This document shows positions 11,700 through 20,364 of a stretch of DNA of 54,033 nucleotides, in pieces. Within the stretch, counting starts at the first letter, position 1, and each line of letters begins with the position of its first letter. A model generated the notes under the pieces. The model was not told where the DNA came from. It saw only the letters and a program-made list of their open reading frames with translations, and did no database searches. Made by a program: the position numbers and the translations under genes. The DNA lies in the NCBI RefSeq assembly GCF_022832435.1, contig NZ_JALHLF010000018.1, positions 1-54,033 of the forward strand, read 5' to 3'. The DNA is from Novosphingobium organovorum. GTDB taxonomy: Bacteria; Pseudomonadota; Alphaproteobacteria; Sphingomonadales; Sphingomonadaceae.

Positions 11700-13262
11700 T
11701 CAGTTATGCACGCCCTGGGCGTAGTAGGCCTGAAGGTCGAGCCGCATCTGGTGCAGCGCCTCGGGGTTCAGGTAGATCATGTGTCCCGCCGGGTAATACT
11801 TGAATTCGAGGTTGGGGCGCAGCTTCTCGGGCAGCATCATGTGCTTGAGGTCGCGCTCGGTCGAGTGGAACGGGGTGGCCATGTCGAAATAGCCGTTGAG
11901 CGAAAGCACGCGCATGTACGGGTTGGTGCGCATGGCGCGGCTGAGGTCGGCGGTGACGTCGACAAGGTTCTGCTGGCTCGAATAGCCGTAGCCGGGCGCG
12001 TGGTGCGACCAGTCCCAATCGAACTTGCCGCCCTCGCGCGCGGACTGGCGGTAGGTGAGGTCGGTGTCGTAACCGAAGGTCTTGTGCAGCTGGTCGAGGA
12101 AGCTGGAGATGTACAGCCCGCTGATCCCGGTGCTCGAGGGATCGTATTCGGGGCCTTCGCCGGCGGCATCGGCATCGGTGCCGACGTAGCGCGAATCGAA
12201 GCGGCCCAGCGTCTCGCGCTCGTCGCGCATCAGTTCCTTGCGGAAGCGGCTGAGATCGACGCGCAGGTTCGCTTCCTTGATGTAGTCGACCGAAAGGCCG
12301 GTAAAGCGGCTCATCTCGCGCGCGACGGCGTCTTCCTCGGCGGGGCTCAGGTCTTGTCCCTTGGCGAGCGCGGTGGCGTAGGCACCGTTGGCGAACTGGC
12401 GCGCCTGCTCGACGAAATCGGCCAGTGAGGCGGGGCGGTTGGCGATCTTGTTGTGGTACCAGGCGGTGGCCGCGTAGCTCGGCAGATAGCCGATGTAGAT
12501 CGCATCGAAGCCCGACTGGCGGATGCCGTAGTTCATGATCGAGGAGAGCAGGACGACGCCGTTAAGCGCCATGCCGCGTTCTTCCATTTCCTCGGCCAGC
12601 GCGCCCGAACGGGTGGTGCCGTAGCTTTCGCCGAAAATGTACTTGGGATCGCCCCAGCGCCCGTTCTTGGTGATGTAGCGCTGGATCGCGTCGGCAAAGG
12701 CGCCCACGTCCTGGTCGACGCCGTAGAAGCTCTCCGGCTTGGTGTCGCCCAGCGCGCGCGAATAGCCCGAGCCCGGCGCATCGAGGAAGACCATGTCGGT
12801 CGAACCGATCAGGCTGTCGGGGTTGGGGCCGACCTTGTAGGGGGCGGGCGCGACCGCGACCGGATCGGTGGTCGTCACCTTGGTGGGGGCGAAGCTGCCC
12901 ATGCGCAGCCACAGGCTCGCCGAACCGGGGCCGCCGTTGTAGAAGAAGGTGACTGGGCGGTTCTTACCGGGCGCGGTGTAGGCGGTGTAGAAGATGCTCG
13001 CGGTGGGCTTGCCCTGCGGGTCACGGATGGTCAGCGTGCCCGCGGTCGCGGTGTAGGCGATGGCGCGTCCGTCCACGGTGACCGAACCGCTCGCGGTCTT
13101 CGCCACTTCCTGCACGGGCGCGCTGGCCCAGCCCTTGGCGACCGCTTCGGCGGTATCCTTGGCGTGCTGCTGCTGGGCGTCGGGCGCGCCATCCTTCTGC
13201 GCCAGCGCGGGCTGCGCGAGCGCGAGGATCGACACGGCGGCGAGCGTCGCGAAAGTCTTCAT
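11700..13262 (-). CDS. Secreted serine carboxypeptidase, peptidase family S10
   Basis: Family S10 enzymes remove C-terminal residues from peptides. This 520-residue protein has a Sec signal peptide (TLAAVSILALAQPALAQ) and is probably periplasmic. The oxyanion-hole motif NGGPGSAS is at about 109-116. The catalytic Ser is in GESYG (about 213), the Asp in NGYFDMATPF (about 460) and the His in AGHMIY (about 494), so the triad is complete. It is monocistronic. The upstream region contains a palindrome with a TATAAT. Confidence 0.94.
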   Translation of the reverse strand: MKTFATLAAVSILALAQPALAQKDGAPDAQQQHAKDTAEAVAKGWASAPVQEVAKTASGSVTVDGRAIAYTATAGTLTIRDPQGKPTASIFYTAYTAPGKNRPVTFFYNGGPGSASLWLRMGSFAPTKVTTTDPVAVAPAPYKVGPNPDSLIGSTDMVFLDAPGSGYSRALGDTKPESFYGVDQDVGAFADAIQRYITKNGRWGDPKYIFGESYGTTRSGALAEEMEERGMALNGVVLLSSIMNYGIRQSGFDAIYIGYLPSYAATAWYHNKIANRPASLADFVEQARQFANGAYATALAKGQDLSPAEEDAVAREMSRFTGLSVDYIKEANLRVDLSRFRKELMRDERETLGRFDSRYVGTDADAAGEGPEYDPSSTGISGLYISSFLDQLHKTFGYDTDLTYRQSAREGGKFDWDWSHHAPGYGYSSQQNLVDVTADLSRAMRTNPYMRVLSLNGYFDMATPFHSTERDLKHMMLPEKLRPNLEFKYYPAGHMIYLNPEALHQMRLDLQAYYAQGVHN

Positions 13263-13328
13263 GGTAGTCCTTGTACGATGGAATTTTCCCTGTCCACTCA
13301 GTGTGAGCGGTCACAGGTTCCAATGCAA

Positions 13329-13343
13329 GGATATATTATATCC
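13329..13343 (-). promoter_or_regulatory. Palindromic AT-rich promoter element of the S10 peptidase gene
   Basis: GGATATATTATATCC is a perfect palindrome about 70 bases before the start codon and contains TATAAT on the minus strand. It is likely a -10 region, possibly overlapped by an operator. Confidence 0.4.
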
Positions 13344-13370
13344 CATTCGCGCGATTTTGTGTCCGCGCGC

Positions 13371-16300
13371 TTACCCCGCCTTGCGCGCGACCGCCGCAAG
13401 CCCCTTGGTCAGCTGGAGCAGCCCGTTGAGCCGTGAGCGCGGATCGCCCCAGGCGCGCGCCAGCACCAGCTTGTTATCGGGCCTGAGCTTGATCGTGCCC
13501 TGCAGGCGATCGGCATAGGCGATGAGCCCCATCGGGTTGGGGAAATGGTCGTTGTGGAAGCTGACCAGCGTGCCGCGCGGGCCGACGTCGATCTTGGCGA
13601 TGTGCGCCTGGATCGCCTGGCGCTTGATCTGGATGAGCTGGATGAGGTTGGCGGTCGGCTGGGGCAGGGGGCCGAAGCGGTCGATCATCTCGGCCGAGAG
13701 CGATTCCAGCTCGTCCTGCGTTTCCGCGTCGTTGAGGCGGCGATAGAGCGCCATGCGCACCGCAAGGTCGGGCACATAATCGTCGGGGATCATGATCGGG
13801 GCTTCGACCGTGATCGCAGGCGAAAGGCCCGAGGTGTCCTTCTCCAGCCCCACGCCGCCCGCGCGCGCGGCCATGATCGCGTCCTCGAGCATCGACTGGT
13901 AGAGTTCGAAGCCGACCTCGCGGATATGGCCGGACTGTTCGTCGCCGAGCAGGTTGCCCGCGCCGCGAATGTCGAGATCGTGGCTGGCAAGCTGGAAGCC
14001 CGCGCCCAGACTGTCGAGATCGCCGAGCACCTTGAGCCGCTTTTGCGAGACTTCGCTGAGCGCCTGACCGGGAGGCGTGGTGAGATAGGCGTAGGCGCGC
14101 AGTTTCGAGCGGCCCACACGTCCGCGCAGCTGGTAGAGCTGGGCCAGGCCGAAGCGGTCGGCGCGGTGAATGATGATGGTGTTGGCGCGCGGAATGTCGA
14201 TCCCGCTTTCAACGATGGTGGTCGAAAGCAGCACTTCGTACTTGCCTTCGTAGAACGCGCTCATGCGCTCCTCGACCTCGCTCGCCGACATCTGGCCGTG
14301 GGCGGAGATCACCTTGACCTCGGGCACGTGTTTGGCGAGCCAGGCCTCGGTCTCGGCCATGTCCGAGATGCGCGGCACGACGATGAAGCTCTGCCCGCCG
14401 CGATGGTGTTCGCGCAGCAGCGCCTCGCGCATCACCATGTCGTCCCATTCCATGACGTAGGTGCGCACCGCCAGGCGGTCGACCGGCGGGGTCTGGATGG
14501 TGGACAGTTCGCGCAGGCCCGACATCGCCATCTGCAAGGTGCGCGGGATCGGCGTGGCGGTGAGGGTGAGGACGTGGACGTCGGCGCGCAGCTGCTTGAG
14601 CTTTTCCTTGTGGTTGACCCCGAAGCGCTGTTCCTCGTCGACGATGACGAGCCCGAGCCGCTTGAAGTCGACCGACTTGGCGAGGATCGCGTGGGTGCCG
14701 CAAACGACGTCGACGGTGCCGCTCGCCAGCCCTTCGCGCGTGGTGCGCGCTTCCTTTTCGGGGACGAGCCGCGAGAGGCGCCCGACTTCGAGCGGGAAGC
14801 CCGCGAAACGCTCGGCAAAACCGGCGTAGTGCTGGCGCGCGAGCAGGGTGGTGGGGGCGACCACGGCGACCTGTTGCCCGGCCATCGCGGCGACGAAGGC
14901 CGCGCGCAGCGCCACCTCGGTCTTGCCGAAGCCGACATCGCCGCAGACCAGCCGGTCCATCGGCTTGCCCGAGGACAGATCGTCGAGCACGTCGGCGATG
15001 GCGTGCTCCTGGTCCTCGGTCTCCTGCCAGGGGAACCGGTCGACGAACTGGTTGAAGGCCGATTCCTCGGGCAGCAGCGCGGGTGCCCGGCGCAGCGCGC
15101 GTTCGGCCGCGGTCTTCATCAGTTCGCCCGCGATTTCGCGGATGCGCTCCTTGAGCCTGGCGCGGCGCTTCTGCCAGGCCTCGCCGCCCAGCTTGTCGAG
15201 CTGGACGCCTTCGGCCTCGCTGCCGTAGCGCGAGAGCACGTCGAGGTTCTCGACCGGAATGTAGAGCTTGTCGCCGCCCGCATAGGTCAGCATCACGCAG
15301 TCGTGCGGGCTCTTGCCGACGGGGATCGACTGGAGCCCTTCGTAGCGCCCGATGCCGTGGTCCATGTGGACGATGAGATCGCCCGGCGTCAGCGCGGCCA
15401 GCTCGGCCATGAAGGCGTCGGCGTCCTTCTTGCGCTTCTTGCGCCGCACCAGCCGGTCGCCCAGGATGTCCTGCTCGGTGACCACTTCCACCGCATCGTT
15501 GGCAAAGCCGGTTTCGAGCGGGAGGATCAGCGCCGAGGAATGGCCCTGGACGGCGAGGCCCAGCGCTTCCTGCCAGCTGTCGGCAAGGCGCGGTTCGGGC
15601 GGCAGCGCTTCGCCCAGGATCGAGACGAGGCGCGCGCGGCTGCCCGCCGAATAGGCCGCGAGGATCGCCTTGCGGCCGGTCTTGGCGATCGCGCTGAAGT
15701 GCTTTGCCGCGGCTTCGTAGGCGTTGTCGCCGCGCGCGCGTTCGGGGGCGAAGTCGCGCGCGTTGGAAAAGCCGAAGTCGATGACCTTGCGGCTTTCAGG
15801 CTGCGCGAAGGGATCGGCCTTGTGCGCGGGCTGCGCCTCGATCAACCCGGCAAATTCGTCCTTGGTGAGATAGAGCGCCTCGACCGCCAGCGGGCGGTAC
15901 GATCCCGCCTTCTGGCCCGAGGTGTCGAGCCGGGCCTTGTGGTAGTCGGCAATGTCGCCAAAGCGTTCGTCCGCCGCGCTGATCACGGTGCTGTCGAGCA
16001 CCATGAGGTCATCGCTCGAAACGTGGTCGAACAGCGTGACGAGGCGGTCCTCGAACAGCGGCAGCCAGTGCTCCATGCCCGCCAGACGCCGCCCGTCGCT
16101 GACCGCCTGATAAAGCGGGTCCGAGGTCGCGTTGGCGCCGAACATCTCGCGGTAGCGGGTGCGGAAGCGCTTGACGCTGGCCTCGTCGATCAGCGCCTCG
16201 CTGGCGGGGACGAGCAGGTGTTCGGTCACGGTCCCGGTCGAGCGCTGGGTGCTGGTGTCGAACAGGCGCAGCGTTTCCAGCTCGTCGCCGAAGAAGTCGA

Positions 16301-16844
16301 GCCGGAGCCCTGCCTCGAGGCCGGAGGGCACGATGTCGAAGATCGAGCCGCGCACCGCGAACTCGCCCGCGTCGATCGCGGTGTCGGTGCGGTGATAGCC
16401 CTGGCGGCGCAGCAGCGCGATCAGGCTCTCGTGCCCGATCTCCATGCCGGGCTTGAGCAACTTGACCGATTCGCGGATGCGGAACGGGGTCAGCACGCGC
16501 TGGGTCAGCGCGTTGGTGGTGGTCACCAGCAGCTGCGGCCCGGTGCGTTTGGCCTGGAGACGGTGGAGTGCGGCAAGGCGCCGGGCGCTGGTCGAAAGCG
16601 CGGGACTGGCGCGGTCGTAGGGCAGGCAGTCCCAGGCGGGAAACTCGATCACGTCGAGTTCGGGGGCGAAGAAGCGCGCGGCTTCGGCAACCGCGCTCAT
16701 GCTCGCTTCGCTGTCGGCGACGAAGATCGCCCGGCCCTTCGCCGCGCGCGCGAGGTCGGCCATGACCAGCGGCTGGCTGCCGCGCGTGACCGAAGCCAGC
16801 GTGAGCGGCGAAGTGGCGGAAAGAATACGGGAAAAATCAGTCAT
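13371..16844 (-). CDS. mfd: Transcription-repair coupling factor Mfd
   Basis: Mfd removes RNA polymerase stalled at DNA lesions and recruits UvrA. The protein has 1157 residues, full length. The order is: UvrB-like N-terminal module (about 1-330), the RNA-polymerase-interacting CarD-like domain near 485-560 (LTPGDLIVHMDHGIGRYEGL), helicase core with Walker A GDVGFGKT (635-642), DEEQRFG (736-742), TATPIPRTLQMA, and the C-terminal TRCF domain. It lies 79 bases downstream of sdhE on the same strand, probably one transcript. RecG, another SF2 repair helicase with a similar core, is encoded divergently next door. Confidence 0.98.
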   Translation of the reverse strand: MTDFSRILSATSPLTLASVTRGSQPLVMADLARAAKGRAIFVADSEASMSAVAEAARFFAPELDVIEFPAWDCLPYDRASPALSTSARRLAALHRLQAKRTGPQLLVTTTNALTQRVLTPFRIRESVKLLKPGMEIGHESLIALLRRQGYHRTDTAIDAGEFAVRGSIFDIVPSGLEAGLRLDFFGDELETLRLFDTSTQRSTGTVTEHLLVPASEALIDEASVKRFRTRYREMFGANATSDPLYQAVSDGRRLAGMEHWLPLFEDRLVTLFDHVSSDDLMVLDSTVISAADERFGDIADYHKARLDTSGQKAGSYRPLAVEALYLTKDEFAGLIEAQPAHKADPFAQPESRKVIDFGFSNARDFAPERARGDNAYEAAAKHFSAIAKTGRKAILAAYSAGSRARLVSILGEALPPEPRLADSWQEALGLAVQGHSSALILPLETGFANDAVEVVTEQDILGDRLVRRKKRKKDADAFMAELAALTPGDLIVHMDHGIGRYEGLQSIPVGKSPHDCVMLTYAGGDKLYIPVENLDVLSRYGSEAEGVQLDKLGGEAWQKRRARLKERIREIAGELMKTAAERALRRAPALLPEESAFNQFVDRFPWQETEDQEHAIADVLDDLSSGKPMDRLVCGDVGFGKTEVALRAAFVAAMAGQQVAVVAPTTLLARQHYAGFAERFAGFPLEVGRLSRLVPEKEARTTREGLASGTVDVVCGTHAILAKSVDFKRLGLVIVDEEQRFGVNHKEKLKQLRADVHVLTLTATPIPRTLQMAMSGLRELSTIQTPPVDRLAVRTYVMEWDDMVMREALLREHHRGGQSFIVVPRISDMAETEAWLAKHVPEVKVISAHGQMSASEVEERMSAFYEGKYEVLLSTTIVESGIDIPRANTIIIHRADRFGLAQLYQLRGRVGRSKLRAYAYLTTPPGQALSEVSQKRLKVLGDLDSLGAGFQLASHDLDIRGAGNLLGDEQSGHIREVGFELYQSMLEDAIMAARAGGVGLEKDTSGLSPAITVEAPIMIPDDYVPDLAVRMALYRRLNDAETQDELESLSAEMIDRFGPLPQPTANLIQLIQIKRQAIQAHIAKIDVGPRGTLVSFHNDHFPNPMGLIAYADRLQGTIKLRPDNKLVLARAWGDPRSRLNGLLQLTKGLAAVARKAG

Positions 16845-16923
16845 GGCACGAATCGCTGGCGATAGGAGGAACGGCGGGGGCCGTCGCCACGCTCAGGCCA
16901 TGAAGAAGGTGGGGCGAAAAGGT

Positions 16924-17193
16924 TCAGCGCGGAATTTCGACGTAGTCGAGCTGCATCATGCGCTCCATGCGCGCGCCGGCGTACTTTTCGGGGACAGGCT
17001 CGGTGCGCAGCGCCCAGGCCATGATCTCAACGTCCTCTTCCTCGATGAGATCCTCGAACCACTGGATGTCGGCATCGTTCCATTCGGTGTGAAAACGGTC
17101 GAAGTAGCAGCCGATCATGTAGTCGGCCTCGCGCGTGCCGCGATGCCAGGCGCGGAACCGGAGGCGGGCGAGACGAGGCGAAAGTTCTGTCAT
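16924..17193 (-). CDS. sdhE: Succinate dehydrogenase flavinylation factor SdhE
   Basis: SdhE (YgfY/Sdh5 family) helps attach FAD covalently to SdhA. The 89-residue protein has the family pattern RLRFRAWHRGTREADYMIG, including the RGxxE-like motif (HRGTRE, about 17-22), and the WFEDLIEEEDVEIMAW segment. Length is typical. Upstream of mfd on the same strand and divergent from recG, a gene order I recall from alphaproteobacteria. Confidence 0.92.
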   Translation of the reverse strand: MTELSPRLARLRFRAWHRGTREADYMIGCYFDRFHTEWNDADIQWFEDLIEEEDVEIMAWALRTEPVPEKYAGARMERMMQLDYVEIPR

Positions 17194-17306
17194 GGCCTGC
17201 GCCGTTACTATGCGCGCCGGGGAAGGGCAAGGTTCGCGCGCGCTATCCCTCGCCTTGTTGCCCTGCGCTCTGGTGCAATCGCGCCTTCGCGGTTTAAGAG
17301 GCGGCC

Positions 17307-19364
17307 ATGCGGCCCGAAGTGCTCAATCCCCTGTTCGTCGAAACCGATGCCCTCGATGGGGTCGGCCCCAAGCTGCGCCGCCCGCTCGAGAAGCTGGGCC
17401 TGACGCGGATCAAGGATCTGGCCTATCATCTGCCCGACCGTTTCGTCGAGCGGCGCATGGTCACCCGGCTGGATGAGGCAGGGATCGGCGAGAACGTGAT
17501 CGTGCGGCTCACCGTGCGCGAGCATCGCTCGCCCGCCGGGCGCGGGCCGTTCCGGGTAATCGCCGAGGACGATGCGGGCGACATTTGCGTCATCGCCTAT
17601 TTCGGCCGCGCCTCCTACACCGCGAAAAAGCAGCTGCCTGTGGGCGAGACGCGCTGGGTCGCGGGCCGGATCGACGAATACGGCCAGATGCGCCAGATGG
17701 TGCATCCCGAGCACGTCTCGGAAAGCGACACCGCGCCGATCGGCCAGCAGCGCGAGGCGGTCTATCCGCTGTCCGAAGGGCTGACGCAGGGGCGCATGAG
17801 CGGCCTCGTCAAGCAGGCGCTCACGCATGTGCCCGAACTGCCCGAATGGATCGAGCCGAGCCAGATGGGCAAGACCGGCTGGTTGCCCTGGCACGAAGCC
17901 CTGCGCGAGGCGCACAAGGGCCAGAACGAGCCCGCGCGCGACCGTCTGGCCTACGACGAACTCTTCGCCAACGCGCTCGCGCTGATGCTCGTGCGCGCCA
18001 GCAACCGGGCGCAGAAGGGCACTCCGCTGCAAGGTGACGGGCGCTTGCGCGCCAGGCTCCAGCTACCCTTCGCGCTGACCGGTGCGCAGGCTCGATCGAT
18101 CCGCGAGATCGAAGGCGACATGGCGCAAAGCGCGCCGATGCTGCGCCTGCTCCAGGGCGATGTCGGGGCAGGCAAGACGGTGGTGGCGCTCTCCGCGCTG
18201 CTGATCGCGGTCGAGGCGGGCGCGCAAGGGGCGCTGCTCGCGCCGACCGAAATCCTCGCCCGCCAACATTACGCGACCTTGCGCAAGATGCTCGAAGGGA
18301 CCGGGGTGGAGATCGCGCTGCTCACCGGGCGCGACAAGGGCAAGGCGCGCGAGGCAATCCTGATGGGGCTGCTCGACGGGTCGATCCAGATCGTGGTGGG
18401 CACCCACGCAATTTTTCAGGACGCGGTCGCCTACCGCAATCTCGCGCTCGTGGTGATCGACGAGCAGCACCGTTTCGGGGTCGGCCAGCGCCTGATGCTC
18501 GCGCGCAAGGGCAAACGCACGCCGCACACGCTGGCGATGACCGCAACCCCGATCCCGCGCACGCTGACGCTGGCGCAGTACGGCGAAATGGAAGTCTCAC
18601 GGCTCGACGAACTGCCGCCCGGACGCCAGGCGATCGACACCCGCGTCGTCTCCACCGATCGGATAGGCGATGTCGTCGGCGCGCTCGCGCGGCATATCGA
18701 GACCGGACAGCAGGCCTACTGGGTCTGCCCGATGGTGAGCGAGAGCGAGACCGACGACATGGCCGCCGCCGAAGCGCGCTACGCCGCGCTCAAGGAGCGT
18801 TTCGGCAACCGTGTGGTGCTCGTCCACGGCCAGCTCAAGGGCGAGGAGAAGGACGCCGGAATGGAACGCTTCGCCAGCGGCGAGGCCGATCTTCTCGTGG
18901 CCACTACGGTGATCGAGGTTGGCGTTGACGTGCCCAACGCGACGCTGATGGTGATCGAACAGGCCGAACGCTTCGGCCTGGCCCAGCTCCACCAGCTGCG
19001 TGGGCGTGTCGGGCGCGGCGCGGAAAAATCGACCTGCCTGCTGCTGCGCGGCAAGGCGCTCAGCGAAACCGGGCGCCAGCGCCTGGCGCTGATGCGCGAG
19101 ACGCAGGACGGCTTTCGCCTCGCCGAAGAGGACCTGCAACTGCGCGGTGGCGGCGAACTGCTCGGCACGCGTCAGTCGGGCGACACGCCGTTTCGCATCG
19201 CCAGCCTCGAACAGATCACCAAGTTGCTCCCGCTCGCCCACGACGACGCGCGGCTGCTGATGGAACGCGATGGCGGTGTAAACGGCCCGCGCGGGGAGGC
19301 AGCGCGCATCCTGCTTTACCTGTTCGAACGTGACTGGGGTGTGCAGCTGCTTCGTGGGGGGTGA
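17307..19364 (+). CDS. recG: ATP-dependent DNA helicase RecG
   Basis: RecG remodels stalled replication forks and branch-migrates Holliday junctions. The 685-residue protein has the N-terminal wedge (OB-fold, about 55-150), Walker A GDVGAGKT (284-291), DEQHRFG (385-391), TATPIPRTL, motif V/VI region TTVIEVGVDVPNA and QLHQLRGRVGRG, and the C-terminal TRG-like motif region. The ATG gives the family-typical short N-terminus. Its 3' end runs into the hairpin repeats starting at 19382. Confidence 0.98.
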   Translation: MRPEVLNPLFVETDALDGVGPKLRRPLEKLGLTRIKDLAYHLPDRFVERRMVTRLDEAGIGENVIVRLTVREHRSPAGRGPFRVIAEDDAGDICVIAYFGRASYTAKKQLPVGETRWVAGRIDEYGQMRQMVHPEHVSESDTAPIGQQREAVYPLSEGLTQGRMSGLVKQALTHVPELPEWIEPSQMGKTGWLPWHEALREAHKGQNEPARDRLAYDELFANALALMLVRASNRAQKGTPLQGDGRLRARLQLPFALTGAQARSIREIEGDMAQSAPMLRLLQGDVGAGKTVVALSALLIAVEAGAQGALLAPTEILARQHYATLRKMLEGTGVEIALLTGRDKGKAREAILMGLLDGSIQIVVGTHAIFQDAVAYRNLALVVIDEQHRFGVGQRLMLARKGKRTPHTLAMTATPIPRTLTLAQYGEMEVSRLDELPPGRQAIDTRVVSTDRIGDVVGALARHIETGQQAYWVCPMVSESETDDMAAAEARYAALKERFGNRVVLVHGQLKGEEKDAGMERFASGEADLLVATTVIEVGVDVPNATLMVIEQAERFGLAQLHQLRGRVGRGAEKSTCLLLRGKALSETGRQRLALMRETQDGFRLAEEDLQLRGGGELLGTRQSGDTPFRIASLEQITKLLPLAHDDARLLMERDGGVNGPRGEAARILLYLFERDWGVQLLRGG

Positions 19365-19381
19365 AGAGAAATAATTTTATT

Positions 19382-19492
19382 CAAGGGGTTAATACCCCTT
19401 GCCCCCCAACTGTAGACCGCACCTCCCTCGCGCCACGTTGGCTGAGAGAGGTGTGGTCTACAGTTGGGGAGCCCGAGGGCGATGGCCCTCGG
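19382..19492. repeat. Array of three consecutive inverted repeats after recG
   Basis: CAAGGGG-N6-CCCCTTG at 19382-19401. A 22-bp near-perfect stem (one wobble) at 19404-19425/19448-19469 with a 22-base loop. CCGAGGGC-N4-GCCCTCGG at 19473-19492. They lie between the convergent recG and lysis-cassette genes. Parts recur at 3831 and 41286. Confidence 0.75.
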
Positions 19493-19562
19493 ATTCATTC
19501 CTCGATGTTCCACGGCCATGCGCTCGAAAGTCCGGGCTCAAGGGGGCGTAACCCCTTGAGCC
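19471..19562. repeat. Dispersed two-hairpin repeat, copy A
   Basis: A GCCCGAGGGC...GCCCTCGGA hairpin, a ~40-base spacer ending GCTCGAAAGTCCGGGCTCAA, and an 11-bp GGCTCAAGGGG/CCCCTTGAGCC hairpin. The same order and near-identical end sequence occur in copy B (41286-41401). Confidence 0.7.
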
Positions 19563-19572
19563 GCGTCTTTTT
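19535..19572 (+). terminator. Terminator-like hairpin overlapping the 3' end of the spanin gene
   Basis: The 11-bp stem 19535-19545/19552-19562 is followed by GCGTCTTTTTC on the plus strand, so it can end recG transcription. The minus-strand Rz-like gene ends inside it. Confidence 0.6.
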
Positions 19573-20140
19573 CTTCCAACACCTGCGCCATCCCCGCCGC
19601 AACCAGCTTCTCGCCCCAGGCGTGAACCTTGAGCAGGCGCGCGGTGTTTTCGCTCAGGGTGTCGAAGTCGGATCGGGAGAGAACGACGGGAGCGGGACCG
19701 GATCGCTCACCGCCCGTGGCAGGGTCAGCCGGGGCTGGGGTTGTGGGGTCGCCGGTTGCACCTTGAGCACTGGGTCGGGCCGATGGGTACAGCCCGCCGC
19801 CGTCGGCAAAGCGAGCAGCGCGAGCGCGCCAATCTGCGGTTTGATCCTTCGCATCGTCGATCTCCTGGGCAAGTTCTTGCGAGCGGTTTTCCCATTCGAG
19901 CCGTGCGGCCCTGGCGGCGGCAGCAGCCTGTTCCTGCGCGGCGGTGTAGGCGGCCCGGGTCCGGGCGTGGCTGGCGGCCTCGGTGGCGGCGTTCTCCCGC
20001 CACTTTGCGGCGCGGGTGTGTTCGTGCCAGGTGTAGAGCGCGAGCAGGGCGAGCGCGGCCTGCCAGGGATAGGCGCACAGCGCGGAGAGGCTTTTGCGCG
20101 CGGCCAGCCGGGCCAGCGCGAGAAGGGCGGTGACGGTCAT
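19538..20140 (-). CDS. Rz-like inner-membrane spanin subunit (phage lysis)
   Basis: The 200-residue protein has one N-terminal membrane segment (YPWQAALALLALYTW, about 24-38), then a long Ala/Arg/Glu-rich helix (about 45-110) predicted to form a coiled coil, and a Pro-rich tail. This is the i-spanin (Rz) layout, which links inner and outer membranes in the last step of phage lysis. Its ATG overlaps the stop of the holin-like gene (ATGA), with GAAGGA upstream. A lipoprotein gene is embedded in another frame, as in lambda Rz/Rz1. Its last residues and stop lie inside a dispersed repeat, so the original C-terminus may have changed. Assignment rests on architecture and context. Confidence 0.75.
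   Translation of the reverse strand: MTVTALLALARLAARKSLSALCAYPWQAALALLALYTWHEHTRAAKWRENAATEAASHARTRAAYTAAQEQAAAAARAARLEWENRSQELAQEIDDAKDQTADWRARAARFADGGGLYPSARPSAQGATGDPTTPAPADPATGGERSGPAPVVLSRSDFDTLSENTARLLKVHAWGEKLVAAGMAQVLEEKDAAQGVTPP
19654..19854 (-). CDS. Rz1-like outer-membrane spanin lipoprotein embedded in the Rz frame
   Basis: This 66-residue product starts at an ATG at 19852-19854 with a perfect AGGAG seven bases upstream, inside the Rz-like coding region but in another frame. It has a basic N-terminus, a hydrophobic stretch (IGALALLALPTAAG) and a lipobox-like AAGC with Cys22. The mature part is 45 residues with 13 prolines. Small, Pro-rich, lipid-anchored and nested in Rz is the hallmark of Rz1 o-spanins. 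Ala at position -3 is less usual than Leu. It would pair with the Rz-like protein across the periplasm. Confidence 0.7.
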   Translation of the reverse strand: MRRIKPQIGALALLALPTAAGCTHRPDPVLKVQPATPQPQPRLTLPRAVSDPVPLPSFSPDPTSTP

Positions 20141-20364
20141 GGCAGGGGTCCTTCGTGTTTCTGGCGAAAGTGAATCCAGCCCGCCGCGCCCGCGAAGATC
20201 GCGGCGCAGCCGGTTCCCACGCCTACCGGATCGAACTGACCCTCGCGCGCGAGGAGCCAGAACACCCCGGTCCAGAACGCGAGGACCGAGCCGAGCGAGG
20301 CCATGCGCGAGATGTCGAGCGCGGCGTTGTCGCGCGTGTAGAGCAGGTCCTTGATGAGCTTCAT
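20137..20364 (-). CDS. Holin-like small membrane protein (75 aa)
   Basis: Two hydrophobic segments, SLGSVLAFWTGVFWLLA (about 23-39) and VGTGCAAIFAGAAGWIHF (about 49-66), are joined by a loop with FDPV and followed by a short charged tail (RQKHEGP). Size and topology fit class II holins, and the FDPVxxGxG pattern resembles small lysis-associated membrane proteins of alphaproteobacterial phages (from memory). The start overlaps the amidase stop and the stop overlaps the Rz-like start, both ATGA, so translation is coupled. Holins permeabilise the inner membrane to let endolysin out. Confidence 0.7.
   Translation of the reverse strand: MKLIKDLLYTRDNAALDISRMASLGSVLAFWTGVFWLLAREGQFDPVGVGTGCAAIFAGAAGWIHFRQKHEGPLP

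Noticed and set aside
13545..16865. 1106-codon open frame opposite mfd
   Set aside because: Same reason: it mirrors the whole mfd gene and has no family features.
19382..19562. CRISPR-like repeat array
   Set aside because: The units differ from each other and there are no equal spacers; they are separate hairpins. No cas genes are present.
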